Assembly: GCA_006503475.1 (NCBI GenBank)
Contig: RSEH01000034.1
Span: 1 to 64,000 of the forward strand
Source: Stentor roeselii
Taxonomy: Eukaryota > Ciliophora > Heterotrichea > Heterotrichida > Stentoridae
Reading direction: 5' to 3'
DNA: 64,000 nt
Shown here: in pieces, positions 1 through 9,586 of the stretch
How positions within the stretch are numbered: the first letter of the stretch is position 1
Layout of the letters: each line of letters opens with the position of its first letter
Translations under genes and position numbers: made by a program
The notes under the pieces: model-generated
Seen by the model: only the letters and a program-made list of their open reading frames with translations
Told to the model about the DNA's origin: nothing
Database searches by the model: none

Positions 1-360
1 GAAATAGGTAAGCCTGTCTGGATAATTTTTATTGAATAATTCATTAAATTCGAGCGCAGCAGCTTTGATCATTGGCCCGCTAATCGGAACATTGATTGAC
101 CTCAACCTTTGAAACCAAGCCCACACGGCGTTGTTGATTTCTTCGTTTTCAGTTTTCCTTAGTTTTCTGCACCTATTAATGGATTGGTTTTCTTCGTATT
201 GAGCAAGCAAATAATCTCTTCTCTTAAAGATATTGCTAGCTGTTGACTTCGAAACATTGAATTTCTTTGCGGCAGATCTGTAACTTTCACCATTCTCAAT
301 ACAGCAGATGAGCTTAACCTTCTGTTCAATAGTAAGCTCATTTAAAACACCCTTATCCAT
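1..360 (-). CDS. pogo/Tigger-type transposase, N-terminal 120 residues (partial)
   Basis: The minus-strand frame starts with ATG at 358-360 and is open to the left edge. It begins MDKGVLNELTIEQKVKLICC and carries a Psq/CENP-B N-terminal helix-turn-helix: the pattern SYRSAAKKFNVSKSTASNIF is the recognition helix pair, around residues 28-47. A second, CENP-B-type DNA-binding domain follows, with the signatures VWAWFQRLRS and PISGPMIKAAALEF (residues about 82-107). In known Tigger/pogo elements these two domains bind the terminal repeats and are followed by a DDE catalytic domain, which here would lie outside the window. Function is inferred from fold motifs only. A 60-aa frame at 159-341 is a shadow of this one. 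Confidence 0.8.
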   Translation of the reverse strand, partial: MDKGVLNELTIEQKVKLICCIENGESYRSAAKKFNVSKSTASNIFKRRDYLLAQYEENQSINRCRKLRKTENEEINNAVWAWFQRLRSINVPISGPMIKAAALEFNELFNKNYPDRLTYF

Positions 361-570
361 TTATATTCTGTCCAACTTATAGGACTTGATTTTCCGGAAA
401 AATGAAAAATTGTTCGCAAAATGATGTCCAACTTCCAAGATAGAAGACTGTCCAACTTATCATGACCAAGTTTCCTTAAAAATGACTGGGTAAAAATCGG
501 TCCGAAATTTCATGTCCAAATTAGAAGACTGTCCAACATACTGGGGTGTCCAACTTAAGGACTTTTACTG
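361..570. repeat. terminal and subterminal repeats of the transposon
   Basis: The stretch between the transposase start and the element's end repeats the core TGTCCAACTT at about 368, 425, 449 and 547, plus a variant TGTCCAACAT at about 530. A longer form, TAGAAGACTGTCCAAC, occurs at about 441 and 522. Such spaced copies are probable transposase binding sites, read from the sequence and from the usual layout of Tc1/mariner-pogo ends. The outermost copy forms the terminal repeat ending in CAGT. Confidence 0.7.
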
Positions 571-572
571 TA

Positions 573-924
573 TTTAAAAATCTCTGGTGATATATAATTT
601 CGCCATAATAATGAAAAAATCATTAAAATTCATATTTTAATCATATTCATTAAAATTGATTATACATCTATCACGAAGTTTTACAATGTGTTTATTCTTA
701 GTTTAATGAAATCTTAATTATGATATTAAACTGAAAAATGTAAATTTATCAAAATAGATTTATGAGATTGAAAGAGAGTAGTTGATTTATAAATAATAAA
801 AATAAGTCAATTTATTTTAACAGAGAAGGTTTTACTAATTAATCATAGTAATAATATCATAAAAAACAATTAAAAATTAAATTTGTAGTTTTATCATATT
901 CTTCCATACCTTATCATATAAAAT
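573..924. other. AT-rich stretch without a recognisable gene
   Basis: This 352-bp stretch is very AT-rich, with stops in every frame. It separates the transposon end from the first decayed B-box/kelch-like copy. No gene, RNA or clear repeat was seen in it. Confidence 0.6.
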
Positions 925-2162
925 ATGAGTAAGGTATGCTTTGAAAACAATCGTAGCTAAATTACAAAGTTTATATGTAACTGTACCTTTTGATTATAAT
1001 ACTGCAAAAAAACATGAGTGATCATATAATTATTCAAAATGGCTTATCTCAATGTAGTTATTGAAGTAAATGAAATTCAGATGTTAAAGAAAAAGATTGT
1101 ACGGATAAATAATTTCTATCCTAAACTACTAGTCGATGCTTAGTCGTATGTTTAGGCAGTTATAGAACAGTCATTTCAAGTTCAAGGTAACTTCTTAAAG
1201 AAATTGAATGATTTGTTCAATAGTATCTATGTTGAAAGGAGTATTTTAAAAGTGATTATATATTAAAAACTTTTTCAATTATTTATACTATGATATTATT
1301 ATCGATCTTTCTTTGATTTGAGTAATATTAGTGATTTGGATAATAAAGTTACCACTTTAATTAGAATATTTTTTTTAGTTTCATATATTTATTTCTATTA
1401 TATGAAGTAAAAAATTGATTTTTATCAGTTAAGCACACGTAGATGAGATGTGTATACAAATATATATCAACTATTAAAATAAAAAAAATATTTATTTTTC
1501 TGTTTCTGTATTAAGCACTCCTTTCAATAATATGCTCGAAGTATAGCAAAACTACTACAAATATAATAATACCAGTTACAATAATTTGAGTCTAATATAT
1601 CAAGAAATTGCTAAGAATATAGTTTATTTACAAAAAATAGATATAAATACAAAAACTATTGAGACACTACATAAACTAATTGATACAGGAGGAGCTATTG
1701 TTAATTTTAATAAAAATATTTACATGATTTGTGGAACTCTTAATGCATATTAGTTCGATTTAAATAAAAATCAAATTCATTTACCAATATCATTGCCAAA
1801 TATGTGCTTTAGTACTTTTGCATTTGTTTACAGGAATAAAATTTATGTTAGAGGAACATTCTTTAAAAGTTTTTATATATTTAATATAATAAACATTGTT
1901 TTATCAAAAATATTGATTTAAAGAATAAGGATATACTATGTTCATGCGATGGATGGCTTGTTGATACAAATTATAATTTGTATGAAATGCGACCAGATTC
2001 TTTGATATTAACAAGAAATTCAAAAATATTTTCTTGAATCATGAAATTATTAATTTTTCTGGGTGTCGAAGACATAATAAAATTTATTGTGTAATGAATA
2101 AAGATATTTTATTGAAGATTGATACTCTAACAAAATCAATGACTTTAGTTAATATATTATAG
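925..2162 (+). pseudogene. decayed B-box/kelch-like gene, copy A
   Basis: This is a broken relative of the gene at 2462-3690. The start (MSKVCFENN...) and the block around 1000-1060 match the B-box part of that gene codon for codon (ACTGCAAAAAAACATGAGTG against CTGCAAGAAACACATGGGCG). The region 1690-2162 matches its propeller-like C-terminal half: GGAIVNFNKNIYMICGTLNAY lies opposite GGGIVSINNILYCFTGVQNS, and LLKIDTLTKSMTLV lies opposite the final IFRIDTLKKIIKQL. Many in-frame stops and shifts (for example TAG near 1753 and TAA near 1918) make it non-coding. Base composition is far more AT-rich than in intact neighbours, as expected for a long-dead copy. Confidence 0.7.
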
Positions 2163-2461
2163 GATTAGATTAAAATAATACCTAAATCTTGTTTTCAATT
2201 TGAATAAATATAAATTTTAGATATTTCCTTAAAATTGATGTTATTTAGTGATCAAATTTTGATTAATTTGAATATTTTCTCTATTAGTTCAATCTGTTCC
2301 ACTTATTTAATTAATTTCTCTATTTCACAATATTCTCTACAATTACCATCGATAGAATCAACAAGAATAATCAAGATAATAATTTTGTATTTAATTTCTA
2401 AAATAATTCAAAAGCGTAATCTAAAATTTTAGAGTTCAAATGAAATATTCTTGTAATAAAT

Positions 2462-3690
2462 ATGAACAAAGCCTGCTTTAAAAAAGGTTGCACGAAGCCT
2501 TCATCATTTACCTGTGACTGCGAATCCGGTATCTATTTCTGCAAGAAACACATGGGCGATCATATGCTGATTCAGAAATCTCACAACATAGAAGTCTCTA
2601 CTTTATCCTAGACGAGCCTGATGAGAATAAAATGAAGGTCCAAACAGAGCAAATCATGAAGGCATACTCAGAATTATACATCAAGGCGCAGAAATACTCG
2701 AAGACTCTGATAGACTCAGTCCTTTCAAGCACTAAAAAGCTTTTAGATCAAATCCAAAAGATCCTATCATCAGTCTCTAGAATAAATTCTTGCATTTACA
2801 GATCAAGTCTTATCGACAGCGAAGACTTAAAGGTCGTCGAGTCTCTCAACTTCCAGGAAAACTTTTCATTCGAATTTAGAAGTAAGAAAATAGTTAAAAT
2901 GATTGAAAAAGATTTTGACTACAAAATTGAAAGCATTTTCTCGAGTTGTTTTTATGATGATTTTGCCTTTTATAATGATTTGAATAGCCAGAATATCTAC
3001 TTGATTGATACAGAGTCTTTAAAATTAACAACGAAAACCTTTAAATGGAGCAGTCTAGGGAAAATAGAAGGGGCTCTTAAAATACAGAGAGATTGTTATT
3101 TAGCTATAACTACTGCCAATGGCAACTTTAATACTAGAAATCCTGGACAACTTTGCATAAAAAAAATTAACTTTGAAAATTATACAGTTGAAGATGTGCA
3201 TAATGCAGGTAACTTGTCAGGAGGTGGTATAGTTTCGATCAATAACATTTTATATTGTTTTACTGGTGTTCAAAACTCTTATAAATTTGATATTCAGAAG
3301 AAAGAATGGACTACATTATCACCAATACCACAAAACTGCAGTTATACGTCAGCCTCTTATTTTCACAAGAAATGCTATGTGACTGGATATAATTCGAGTT
3401 ATATTTATCAGTTCGATGTCATTAATAATACATATGCATCGACTTTGGCTTTCAACAATCGGTATTATAGATATCTACTTCATGGATGGGTTGTTTGTTT
3501 TAATGACAGTCTCTATGAAATTAAAGACAACACGCTCATAAAGCATCAGAATTTCAGAGAATCGGTAAATACTATGTTTATCTATTCTGGGTTCAAGAGA
3601 GGTAGGTTTATTTACTTTATAGTGAAAGTTGGGTCTATATTTAGAATTGATACTCTGAAAAAGATTATAAAACAATTAACAGTCACTTAG
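2462..3690 (+). CDS. B-box zinc finger/kelch-like protein with one apparent frameshift, copy B
   Basis: The frame from ATG 2462 encodes a B-box-like zinc finger with Cys/His spaced as C-x4-C-x7-C-x-C-x6-FCKKHMGDH. It then meets TAG at 2608-2610. The downstream frame (352 aa from ATG 2632) is open upstream through DEPDENK and joins the first frame if a single base is missing near 2607 (...TLS-[L]-DEPDENKMKV). After a short coiled coil come about 250 residues with kelch/propeller-like strands (YKFDIQKKEWTTL, YIYQFDVINNTY, LFRIDTL-type ends). No 15-nt intron fits at the break. It is either a young pseudogene, a sequencing error, or a gene starting at 2632 without the zinc finger. The family's role is unknown; B-boxes usually mediate protein contacts. 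Confidence 0.6.
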
Positions 3691-3792
3691 AGTAGATAAT
3701 AATTATTTAGTAGTTTAATCCAAACTAAAAATACTTTAATAGAATGAATTAGCATGAAATAAATTACTCAACTATCTTTAAACATCTTATAA

Positions 3793-4918
3793 ATGAAAAA
3801 AACCTGCTTTTACACAGGTTGCAAAAAAGATCCAGAATTTTCTTGCAACTGTGAAAAATTAACTCTTTTCTGTAAAAAAAAAGGTTCACAGAAAAACTAA
3901 ATCAATCAGTTCAAATAGTCTCAGACCTTTATTTTCGCATCACAAAATCGATGCCAATCTACTCCGATGACCTGAAATTCGTGGAAAGTTTGAAATTTGA
4001 AGAAAACTCCGACCTTGAATACGACTTGAAACCTCAAATCGAAAGTATCACTACTTTATACGACTCTTTGATAAAAAGTAGAGTGAAAATCAGCTATGAT
4101 GACTCATTTTAATGTACACTGAAGAAACTTCTCAGAATATCTGCTGTATCAGCCTTACGAACATGAAAAAAACACAAAGGTCCATCGAAACTAGTGTATT
4201 TACAGATATCCTTGCAACAGTCCAAGCAGGGAAAAATTCTTACTTTGTAGCTTCAGTCTTAAGAAAGGATGGGTAGGATCAACTTTATCAAATAAAAGAA
4301 AAAGTCTTGAATCCAGCTTACCTTCAAGCCTTTCAATACGAATTTGTTAAACCTGCATATAACAATCACTCCTTTTATCTGAAAAAAATCGATTTGTCCA
4401 ATAATAAAGATGAAATTCTTTTCAGCTCTAATGATATAAATGATTTCAATGCATCGCTGGTTTTTTACAATTCAAATCTTTTTGTTTTCACAGGATCTCA
4501 GAAAGCTTTTAAATTTGAAATAGAAAAAAAAAATTGGACTATATTGAATCATCTTCCTCATCGATGTGAAAGTACCTCGGCAACGATTTATAAAGATAGA
4601 GTGCTTGTTACAGGGTTTTTATTGGACTATATCTATGAATTTAACATACAAAAACAGTCTTATAGTAATTTTATATCTTTTGCTGGTCATACTTCAAGAT
4701 ATTTAATTGACAAGTGGGTTGTTTGCTTTAGTGACAGTTTTTATCAAATAAAAAAAAATAAAATTATTAAACTGCAGCAGTTTATGGTTCATGAAACTAG
4801 TTTAAAGGTTAACTCTGGGTATCGACATGGAAGGTTTATTTATATTTTAACTGGGAGTAATCTTCTCGCTAGAATCGATACAGTGGAGAAAAATATCAAG
4901 ATGATCAGCTGGAATTAA
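3793..4918 (+). pseudogene. decayed B-box/kelch-like gene, copy C
   Basis: The ATG at 3793 opens a B-box start closely like copy B (MKKTCFYTGCKKDPEFSCNC) that stops after 34 codons. The coiled-coil segment has been largely lost. A second frame, 3893-4111, resembles the linker of copy B (DDLKFVESLKFEEN against EDLKVVESLNFQEN) and ends in TAA. The third part, about 4278-4918, is open and encodes about 210 residues of the propeller-like half (FKFEIEKKNWTILNHLP, YIYEFNIQKQSYSNF, ARIDTVEKNIKMI). At least three disabling changes suggest a pseudogene, younger than copy A because the C-terminal half is still readable. A 203-aa product from the third part alone cannot be excluded, but it has no ATG near its start. 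Confidence 0.65.
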
Positions 4919-5093
4919 GTAAGGAGACTAGTGATTAATAGATATTATTTACTAATCTGATAGAAATTCGTATTCTATTAAGTAATTAATATAAAACTAG
5001 AATATTTTAACAACCATCAATCCTCACCCAATAAAAATTCCAAAAAGTTCACCTAATCGATAAAATTCTTCAAATCCATCTAAACTAATAAAT

Positions 5094-5951
5094 ATGTTTA
5101 GTTTTTTCTACTACGGTCTTCCATTTTCAATCCTAAGCTTCATATCATGTCTAGTTATCTTATCATTATCAGTATCCTGTCAATTTCTGCGTAATAGCTA
5201 CCCATTCCGACTGATTTTCATTCTAAACATAATCGAGCTATTCTTATTTTTCAACAGACTATTCCCAGCAGAAGTTCTTGGAAAAAGCACCTTATGTAAA
5301 ACGCAAGCAGTTTTAAATGAACTATTTTCACTTCTAAACATTCTCTGGATCGCCTACATGAAGTTCGAAATGTACAACGTTGTGGTCAGAGGAAGGGCAG
5401 TAATGGAGCTGGGGTACTACAAACCCCTCACAGTCTTCTTCTTTATCGGGTTAATCGCAGGGATTGTCCCTTTATTCATCGGGAACTACGGCAAGGCAGA
5501 TATTTTCTGCTGGATCCAATCGGATCACTCGAGTCCTGAGAAAAGTGCGATGTTTAACCTTGCCTTCTTTTATCTGATTCTTTGGGTTATCATTATTTTT
5601 GTGGTTTTCGCTAATTTCAGGGTTTCTTTCGTTTTGAACTCGAGACTCGCTCAAGGTGGAACTTTGATTGTGAAAAGAATTAAATACTACCCGATCTTAC
5701 TTATTATTTTATATGCGCCGATTACTTGTGTTAGGTTCTTGGAATTGTATGTTAAAATTCCTGAACCGGTTTTTATGTTGTCGATTTCTTTGATTTTAAG
5801 TGAAGGGGCTGCTAATGCTGCTATTTTTGGGTATTCTCCTGAGGTTAAGAAAAGAGTTAGGGATTTGATGTCGAAAATGAAAAAGAAAAGTTTTAAAGTG
5901 GAACCTCTTGTTGAACCAAGTATTTACATTTCGATGCAAAAAACTAAATAG
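5094..5951 (+). CDS. seven-helix receptor of the cAMP-receptor-like (class E) GPCR type
   Basis: This is a 285-aa intronless protein from ATG 5094. It has seven hydrophobic segments at about residues 8-28, 38-58, 75-95, 113-133, 158-178, 200-220 and 232-250, and a basic cytoplasmic tail (KKRVRDLMSKMKKK). The second extracellular loop holds FCWIQSD near residue 144. A CW(I/V) at this place is a mark of Dictyostelium cAMP-receptor-like and related secretin-like receptors. A cysteine before helix 3 (STLCKTQ) could form the usual disulphide with it. The ligand and G protein are unknown. The gene sits intact between decayed B-box/kelch-like copies and shows no sign of decay, which suggests it is a resident gene rather than part of that array. 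Confidence 0.75.
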   Translation: MFSFFYYGLPFSILSFISCLVILSLSVSCQFLRNSYPFRLIFILNIIELFLFFNRLFPAEVLGKSTLCKTQAVLNELFSLLNILWIAYMKFEMYNVVVRGRAVMELGYYKPLTVFFFIGLIAGIVPLFIGNYGKADIFCWIQSDHSSPEKSAMFNLAFFYLILWVIIIFVVFANFRVSFVLNSRLAQGGTLIVKRIKYYPILLIILYAPITCVRFLELYVKIPEPVFMLSISLILSEGAANAAIFGYSPEVKKRVRDLMSKMKKKSFKVEPLVEPSIYISMQKTK

Positions 5952-6330
5952 GTTATAGTTATCGATTGATTTTTTTATGTTCTCTGTATTAGATTAAGTT
6001 TATAGTTTTTGGTAAAAATCATAGAAATCTTTACTTGTTTCGATATCCAAATAGGAATTAACTATATGAAAATACATAAATATCTGATTTCATTCTAAGT
6101 TAAAACAATGAAAAAGCTTTATGATTTTTTCTGCTATAGTTTGACAGACTTCCAATAGTTTCTCTAATAAACCCTTTATAATTCTAGCCTCAGTCATCCT
6201 AAAATCAAATAAAACTTAATAAAAATAAACCTTTTTCCTCATATCTCATCAGTCTGAGAAAATAATCTCAATCACCAACATTTCCTTCATCAAAATTTCA
6301 CATAATGCATACCTCATATAATCGGTAATA
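5952..6330. other. intergenic stretch, nothing recognised
   Basis: These 379 bp of AT-rich sequence lie between the GPCR and the F-box gene. Stops occur in all frames. The last 150 bp become rich in A, C and T with few G on the plus strand, the composition also seen ahead of other plus-strand genes here. Confidence 0.6.
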
Positions 6331-7530
6331 ATGGAAAATCTAAGCCCTTACTTGATTCAAGAAATCTTCTATTTCCTAAACATTGATTCATTGCAGGAAT
6401 GCTCGCTAGTAAGGCGAAAATGGCGACAAATAGTCACCAGAGACTCATTTTGGAAATTAAAATTCCAAAAAAACGCTTCAAGTTATTTCCACAGCGGGCC
6501 ATATTTCCAATTCCCAGAATACAAATCAATCCTCGAAACTCTAAACGCTGAAAAATTCCCAGTGAACAGTTTCAAAGAAATGAAGTCGATAGCCCAAAAG
6601 TTAGAAAATCCTCAGTGTCTAACAATCAAGCACATTGAAGCATCTTCAGAAGATTTCGACCAAGTATCGACGAACCTTTTAACTTACGATGATTTATTTT
6701 GGAGCTCAAAGCAAAACGATTCAAAAGACTCAGACGAGTTCCTGATCTGTGAGTTGCAAAGCGAAAGTTTGATCTTTTCAGTATCCTTCAAGACGTACAG
6801 GGCGATATACCAAGAAGGAACGATATACCCTCCAATGTTCGTCAAGCTTTCAGTAGGAAGCACGAAAGAATGCAATGACTTCGAAACAGAGAAGTTTGAA
6901 GTAGCTTTAACTGAAAACTACAACACGATTTCAGTCTTGCCTAATCTTTTATCAGGAAAATTCGTTAAACTTCACTTACTGGGAAAACAGTCACAAGAGC
7001 CAGGGACTGAAAAGTGGTATACAGTTCTCAGGTTCATTGAAATCGTCGGGCACCCTATCGAAGATACACCTGACCCTTTATTGAAACTATGCAGAAATCA
7101 ACAATTCGAAAAAATTTCAAATAATTTAAGTCCTTTTTACTTTGAAAGAATTGAAAAGTTTGGAGGTCTTGCTAATTATTTTAAACAGGTGGGTTATCTT
7201 GAAACTGATATTTCGTGTTATTTGTTTGAAATCAATAAGGATAAGGTTCAGAGACCGGAAATGAAAAATAAATATTGTGAGATTTTAGGGAATTATTTCT
7301 TTGAAAAAGGAGAATATGAGAATGCTAAGCAGCATTACTCTAGGGTTTTAGATATTTGGGGATATACTAAGGTCAGTATTGTGCTTAAGCAGTTTCAAAA
7401 TGTGAGGAATATGATGTATGAAAACTGCTCAAGAAGACCTGGACTTGCTTGGGTTCTCAAGACTGCAAAGACATTTGGTGGAGATGAACTTGAAAAAATT
7501 GTGATTGAGGAGTTTAAGGAAAGAAATTAG
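6331..7530 (+). CDS. F-box protein resembling the plant At4g00755 family
   Basis: This is a 399-aa protein from ATG 6331. Residues 3-45 form an F-box (LSPYLIQEIFYFLNIDSLQE, then VRRKWRQIVTRDSFWK), the segment that binds SKP1 in SCF ubiquitin ligases. Residues about 115-245 look like the discoidin-like ligand domain seen in plant F-box proteins of the At4g00755 type. Matching marks are DLFWSSKQ, AIYQEGTIYPPMFVKLSVG, and FVKLHLLGKQSQ followed by a final VLRFIEIVGHP. The last 100 residues are helical, with a TPR-like stretch (YFFEKGEYENAKQHYSRVL). It is probably a substrate receptor; the substrate is unknown. The relation to the plant family comes from memory of its motifs and needs a profile search. 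Confidence 0.7.
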   Translation: MENLSPYLIQEIFYFLNIDSLQECSLVRRKWRQIVTRDSFWKLKFQKNASSYFHSGPYFQFPEYKSILETLNAEKFPVNSFKEMKSIAQKLENPQCLTIKHIEASSEDFDQVSTNLLTYDDLFWSSKQNDSKDSDEFLICELQSESLIFSVSFKTYRAIYQEGTIYPPMFVKLSVGSTKECNDFETEKFEVALTENYNTISVLPNLLSGKFVKLHLLGKQSQEPGTEKWYTVLRFIEIVGHPIEDTPDPLLKLCRNQQFEKISNNLSPFYFERIEKFGGLANYFKQVGYLETDISCYLFEINKDKVQRPEMKNKYCEILGNYFFEKGEYENAKQHYSRVLDIWGYTKVSIVLKQFQNVRNMMYENCSRRPGLAWVLKTAKTFGGDELEKIVIEEFKERN

Positions 7531-8227
7531 ATAAGTTAGTATAGAATGATTGTTAACTTGTATAGAGTCCTAGTATTGGATTTACTCGAAAAGTATTTAA
7601 AAGATCTTAGATTATATCAACAACACTTCATTCAACAAATAGATTTTGTTGATATTTCTTATTTGCTTCTTAATATTAGTAACCTGCTTTCACTATATTA
7701 ACTTTACCTTTGATTTTACTTGTCAAAAAAATCATTTTTTCAAGCTTGGTTGAAATTCACAAATTTTTTTAGGTCACTATTTTACTTGAAAAGTTCGAGT
7801 GATCCTTGTTCCTTAGTTATATCAAAAGTCTTAATTTTTTAACTTCATTGAGAAAGAAGACTTTACTTCACATTCAAAATATTAGAAGGCTTGTTTTTAG
7901 ATATCAAACGGTGTCTATGAAAAAAGCACAAAGGCCGAAACTTTTTTGTACAGAAGTCCGAATACCTATGATGCTTATTAACCAGGAAATCTTCTAGAGC
8001 AGAGAATATCTGAAGATCTACTAACCGGCATTCACCCAATTATGTAAAATAAAACTTAAAAGGAAAATTTAAAAAAATCGCTATAAAGAATTTTTTGCTT
8101 TTAAATATTTGAGAATCGATTGGATCCAGTGTTATGTCTCTATTAATGAGTTCTTCCTCAGAAACTAATATTATTGTAAGATCCTTCTAAATTATTGCTT
8201 TATTCAAAATATTTCAATAATAATAAA
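7531..8227. other. AT-rich stretch with a possible fragment of the B-box/kelch-like family
   Basis: This 697-bp stretch has no intact gene. Near 7915-7940 the bases TGAAAAAAGCACAAAGGCC closely resemble TGAAAAAAACACAAAGGTCC of copy C (about 4163), and the neighbourhood up to about 8040 could be a small decayed remnant of that family. The open 63-codon frame at 7806-7997 lacks an ATG at its listed start and is not supported as a gene. The remainder shows nothing. Confidence 0.35.
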
Positions 8228-8803
8228 ATGGACTGCACGCAGATCAACTGTCATGAAATCGCTACTTTGATTTGTCATGAATGCAATGATAGCACCGGCC
8301 TCTGTCATCAGCACGCAACAGAACATGTGGAAACTTTCAAACATTTCCCCACTAGAATCGAATCGAAGGTGGTAGAGAAATTCACACTAATGAAAATAAA
8401 CGCGAAAATCTATGAATTTGAACTTCTGATTATTATTCAAACCCAAAATTTGATAGCGAAGATCAAAAAAGTATCGAATCAGGCAATAAAAAAACTGAAG
8501 GAAATCAACAAGAACCTTAAAAGTCCTTCTCTAGTAATTGGTGTACAAATTGATAATATTCGAATCGATGAAATAAAAAAAAAGTTTAGAGAGCTTTTCT
8601 TGATCCAGAGTGATACAGATAAGCAGTTCTTGGCAACTAAAAATCCTGTAGATACTCTTTTAGGTACTTTTAACTCTCCAGTGGATGAATTTCCCGACTT
8701 AAAACTTTCTTCCAGCTTAAGTCTGAACTCAAGTCTTAATAATGTGAATAAAACTCAGCAAGTAATAAAAAAAAGGTCTGAAATATTAGAAAGTACCATC
8801 TAG
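8228..8803 (+). CDS. short B-box-type protein, copy D (possibly truncated)
   Basis: This is a 191-aa protein from ATG 8228. It begins with a B-box-like finger (C-x4-C-x7-C-x2-C-x7-C-x2-H-x3-H, residues 3-34, ending LCHQHATEHVETFKHFP). A basic helical segment that may form a coiled coil follows (residues 45-110), then a serine-rich end. The frame stops at TAG 8801 but is open again in the same frame from 8804 to 8937, so the stop may be a nonsense change in a once longer protein. It belongs to the same broad family as copies A-C in its first 40 residues but has no propeller half. Function unknown. Confidence 0.5.
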   Translation: MDCTQINCHEIATLICHECNDSTGLCHQHATEHVETFKHFPTRIESKVVEKFTLMKINAKIYEFELLIIIQTQNLIAKIKKVSNQAIKKLKEINKNLKSPSLVIGVQIDNIRIDEIKKKFRELFLIQSDTDKQFLATKNPVDTLLGTFNSPVDEFPDLKLSSSLSLNSSLNNVNKTQQVIKKRSEILESTI

Positions 8804-9368
8804 ATCGACTTACGAGGAAAAAGTCAAAGTAAATTGAAAAAGGCGAAAATTTCAGTGATCATCACCAAGCAAGTAAATGAAAATCAGGTAATCCTAAAAA
8901 GTATGCAAATTTTAAAAAGGTCATTAAAATTAAGCCTGTAAATAAAAAAAAGAGAGTAAGTCTAATAAGGTAAATGAAAATAGTTCGTAATTTTGATTCA
9001 GGTATTGAAAAGGAAGTCAGTTTGGATCATTAGACTATTGTTTCCAATGAGGTACTCAAAAATAAGTTTGTAATAATCACTGAGGCAGTATTTTAAAAAA
9101 GGTATTTAATATAAGCCTGTAAAATCTAGAAGAATATAAAAAATGTGAAAATTATCAGCCTGAAGACTTTCAAGAAGCTCATTTAAATCAAGTTGGAGAA
9201 TTTTTTGACCCAAGCACTACAGAAAAAGAACAGAATCTGATACATAACCCTGTGAAAGGTATTCAGAGAGTTGAAATTATTCAGTTTGCCAGAGAAAATG
9301 AAAAAGTATTCGTTATCAAGACTGTATTTTTTAGCAGTACTTTGAACCAGAAGAGTAACAGATTTTGA
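8804..9368 (+). pseudogene. decayed continuation of the copy D gene, with internal repeats
   Basis: After the stop of copy D the same frame stays open for 45 codons (IDLRGKSQSKLKKAK...). The remainder shifts between frames. A 40-bp block, TTTTAAAAAGGT...AAGCCTGTAAA, occurs at about 8911-8945 and again at about 9091-9125, and codons reading VIIT occur in both units, so the lost protein probably had tandem repeats. A clean open stretch at 9123-9368 encodes about 81 residues (NLEEYKKCENYQPEDFQEAH...) ending in TGA. Stops and shifts in the first half argue that the segment no longer encodes one protein. Confidence 0.45.
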
Positions 9369-9586
9369 GGTTTTGGATAATTAGATCATTTAAACCAGTC
9401 AAGAAAAATTCTAACTAGAATAAGGAATAAATTTAGGTAAGCATACTTAAACGATGATTTACCATAAAACTAATGAATGACATCTATAAATATATCTAAA
9501 TGATGATATTCATTCGTGTAAACCTATTAAAAACCTGCTGAAAACTTTGAATCCCCCCATCCAACCTCAATAACTATTTCCATATT

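Larger units (their letters stand above)
1..570 (-). mobile_element. pogo/Tigger-like DNA transposon, one end (continues beyond the left edge)
   Basis: A transposase reading frame on the minus strand starts at 360 and runs off the left edge. Ahead of it lies a 210-bp terminal region that ends at 570 with a CAGT-type end: on the minus strand it begins CAGTAAAAGTCC, directly flanked by TA (571-572). A CAGT terminus beside a TA dinucleotide is typical of the Tc1/mariner-pogo superfamily, which duplicates TA on insertion. Only one end lies in the window, so the element's length, the second inverted repeat and the second TA copy cannot be seen. The visible part of the transposase is open, so the copy may be fairly recent. 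Confidence 0.8.

Noticed and set aside
159-341. 60-codon minus-strand frame
   Set aside because: It is a different frame of the transposase gene, which is supported by clear DNA-binding motifs in the other frame.
2235-2432. 65-codon plus-strand frame rich in Ile, Leu and Ser
   Set aside because: It lies in AT-rich spacer between two family copies, with composition typical of random AT-rich DNA and no motif.
2594-2611. GT...AG segment (18 nt) as an intron joining the halves of copy B
   Set aside because: All supported introns are 15 nt with A at position 10. This one is 18 nt, starts GTCTC, and its removal does not restore the frame.
9001-9120. Intron-like GT...AG blocks in the tail of copy D (for example GTAATTTTGATTCAG near 8987)
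   Set aside because: One block fits 15 nt with A at position 10, but removing it leaves further stops, so it does not rescue a continuous protein.
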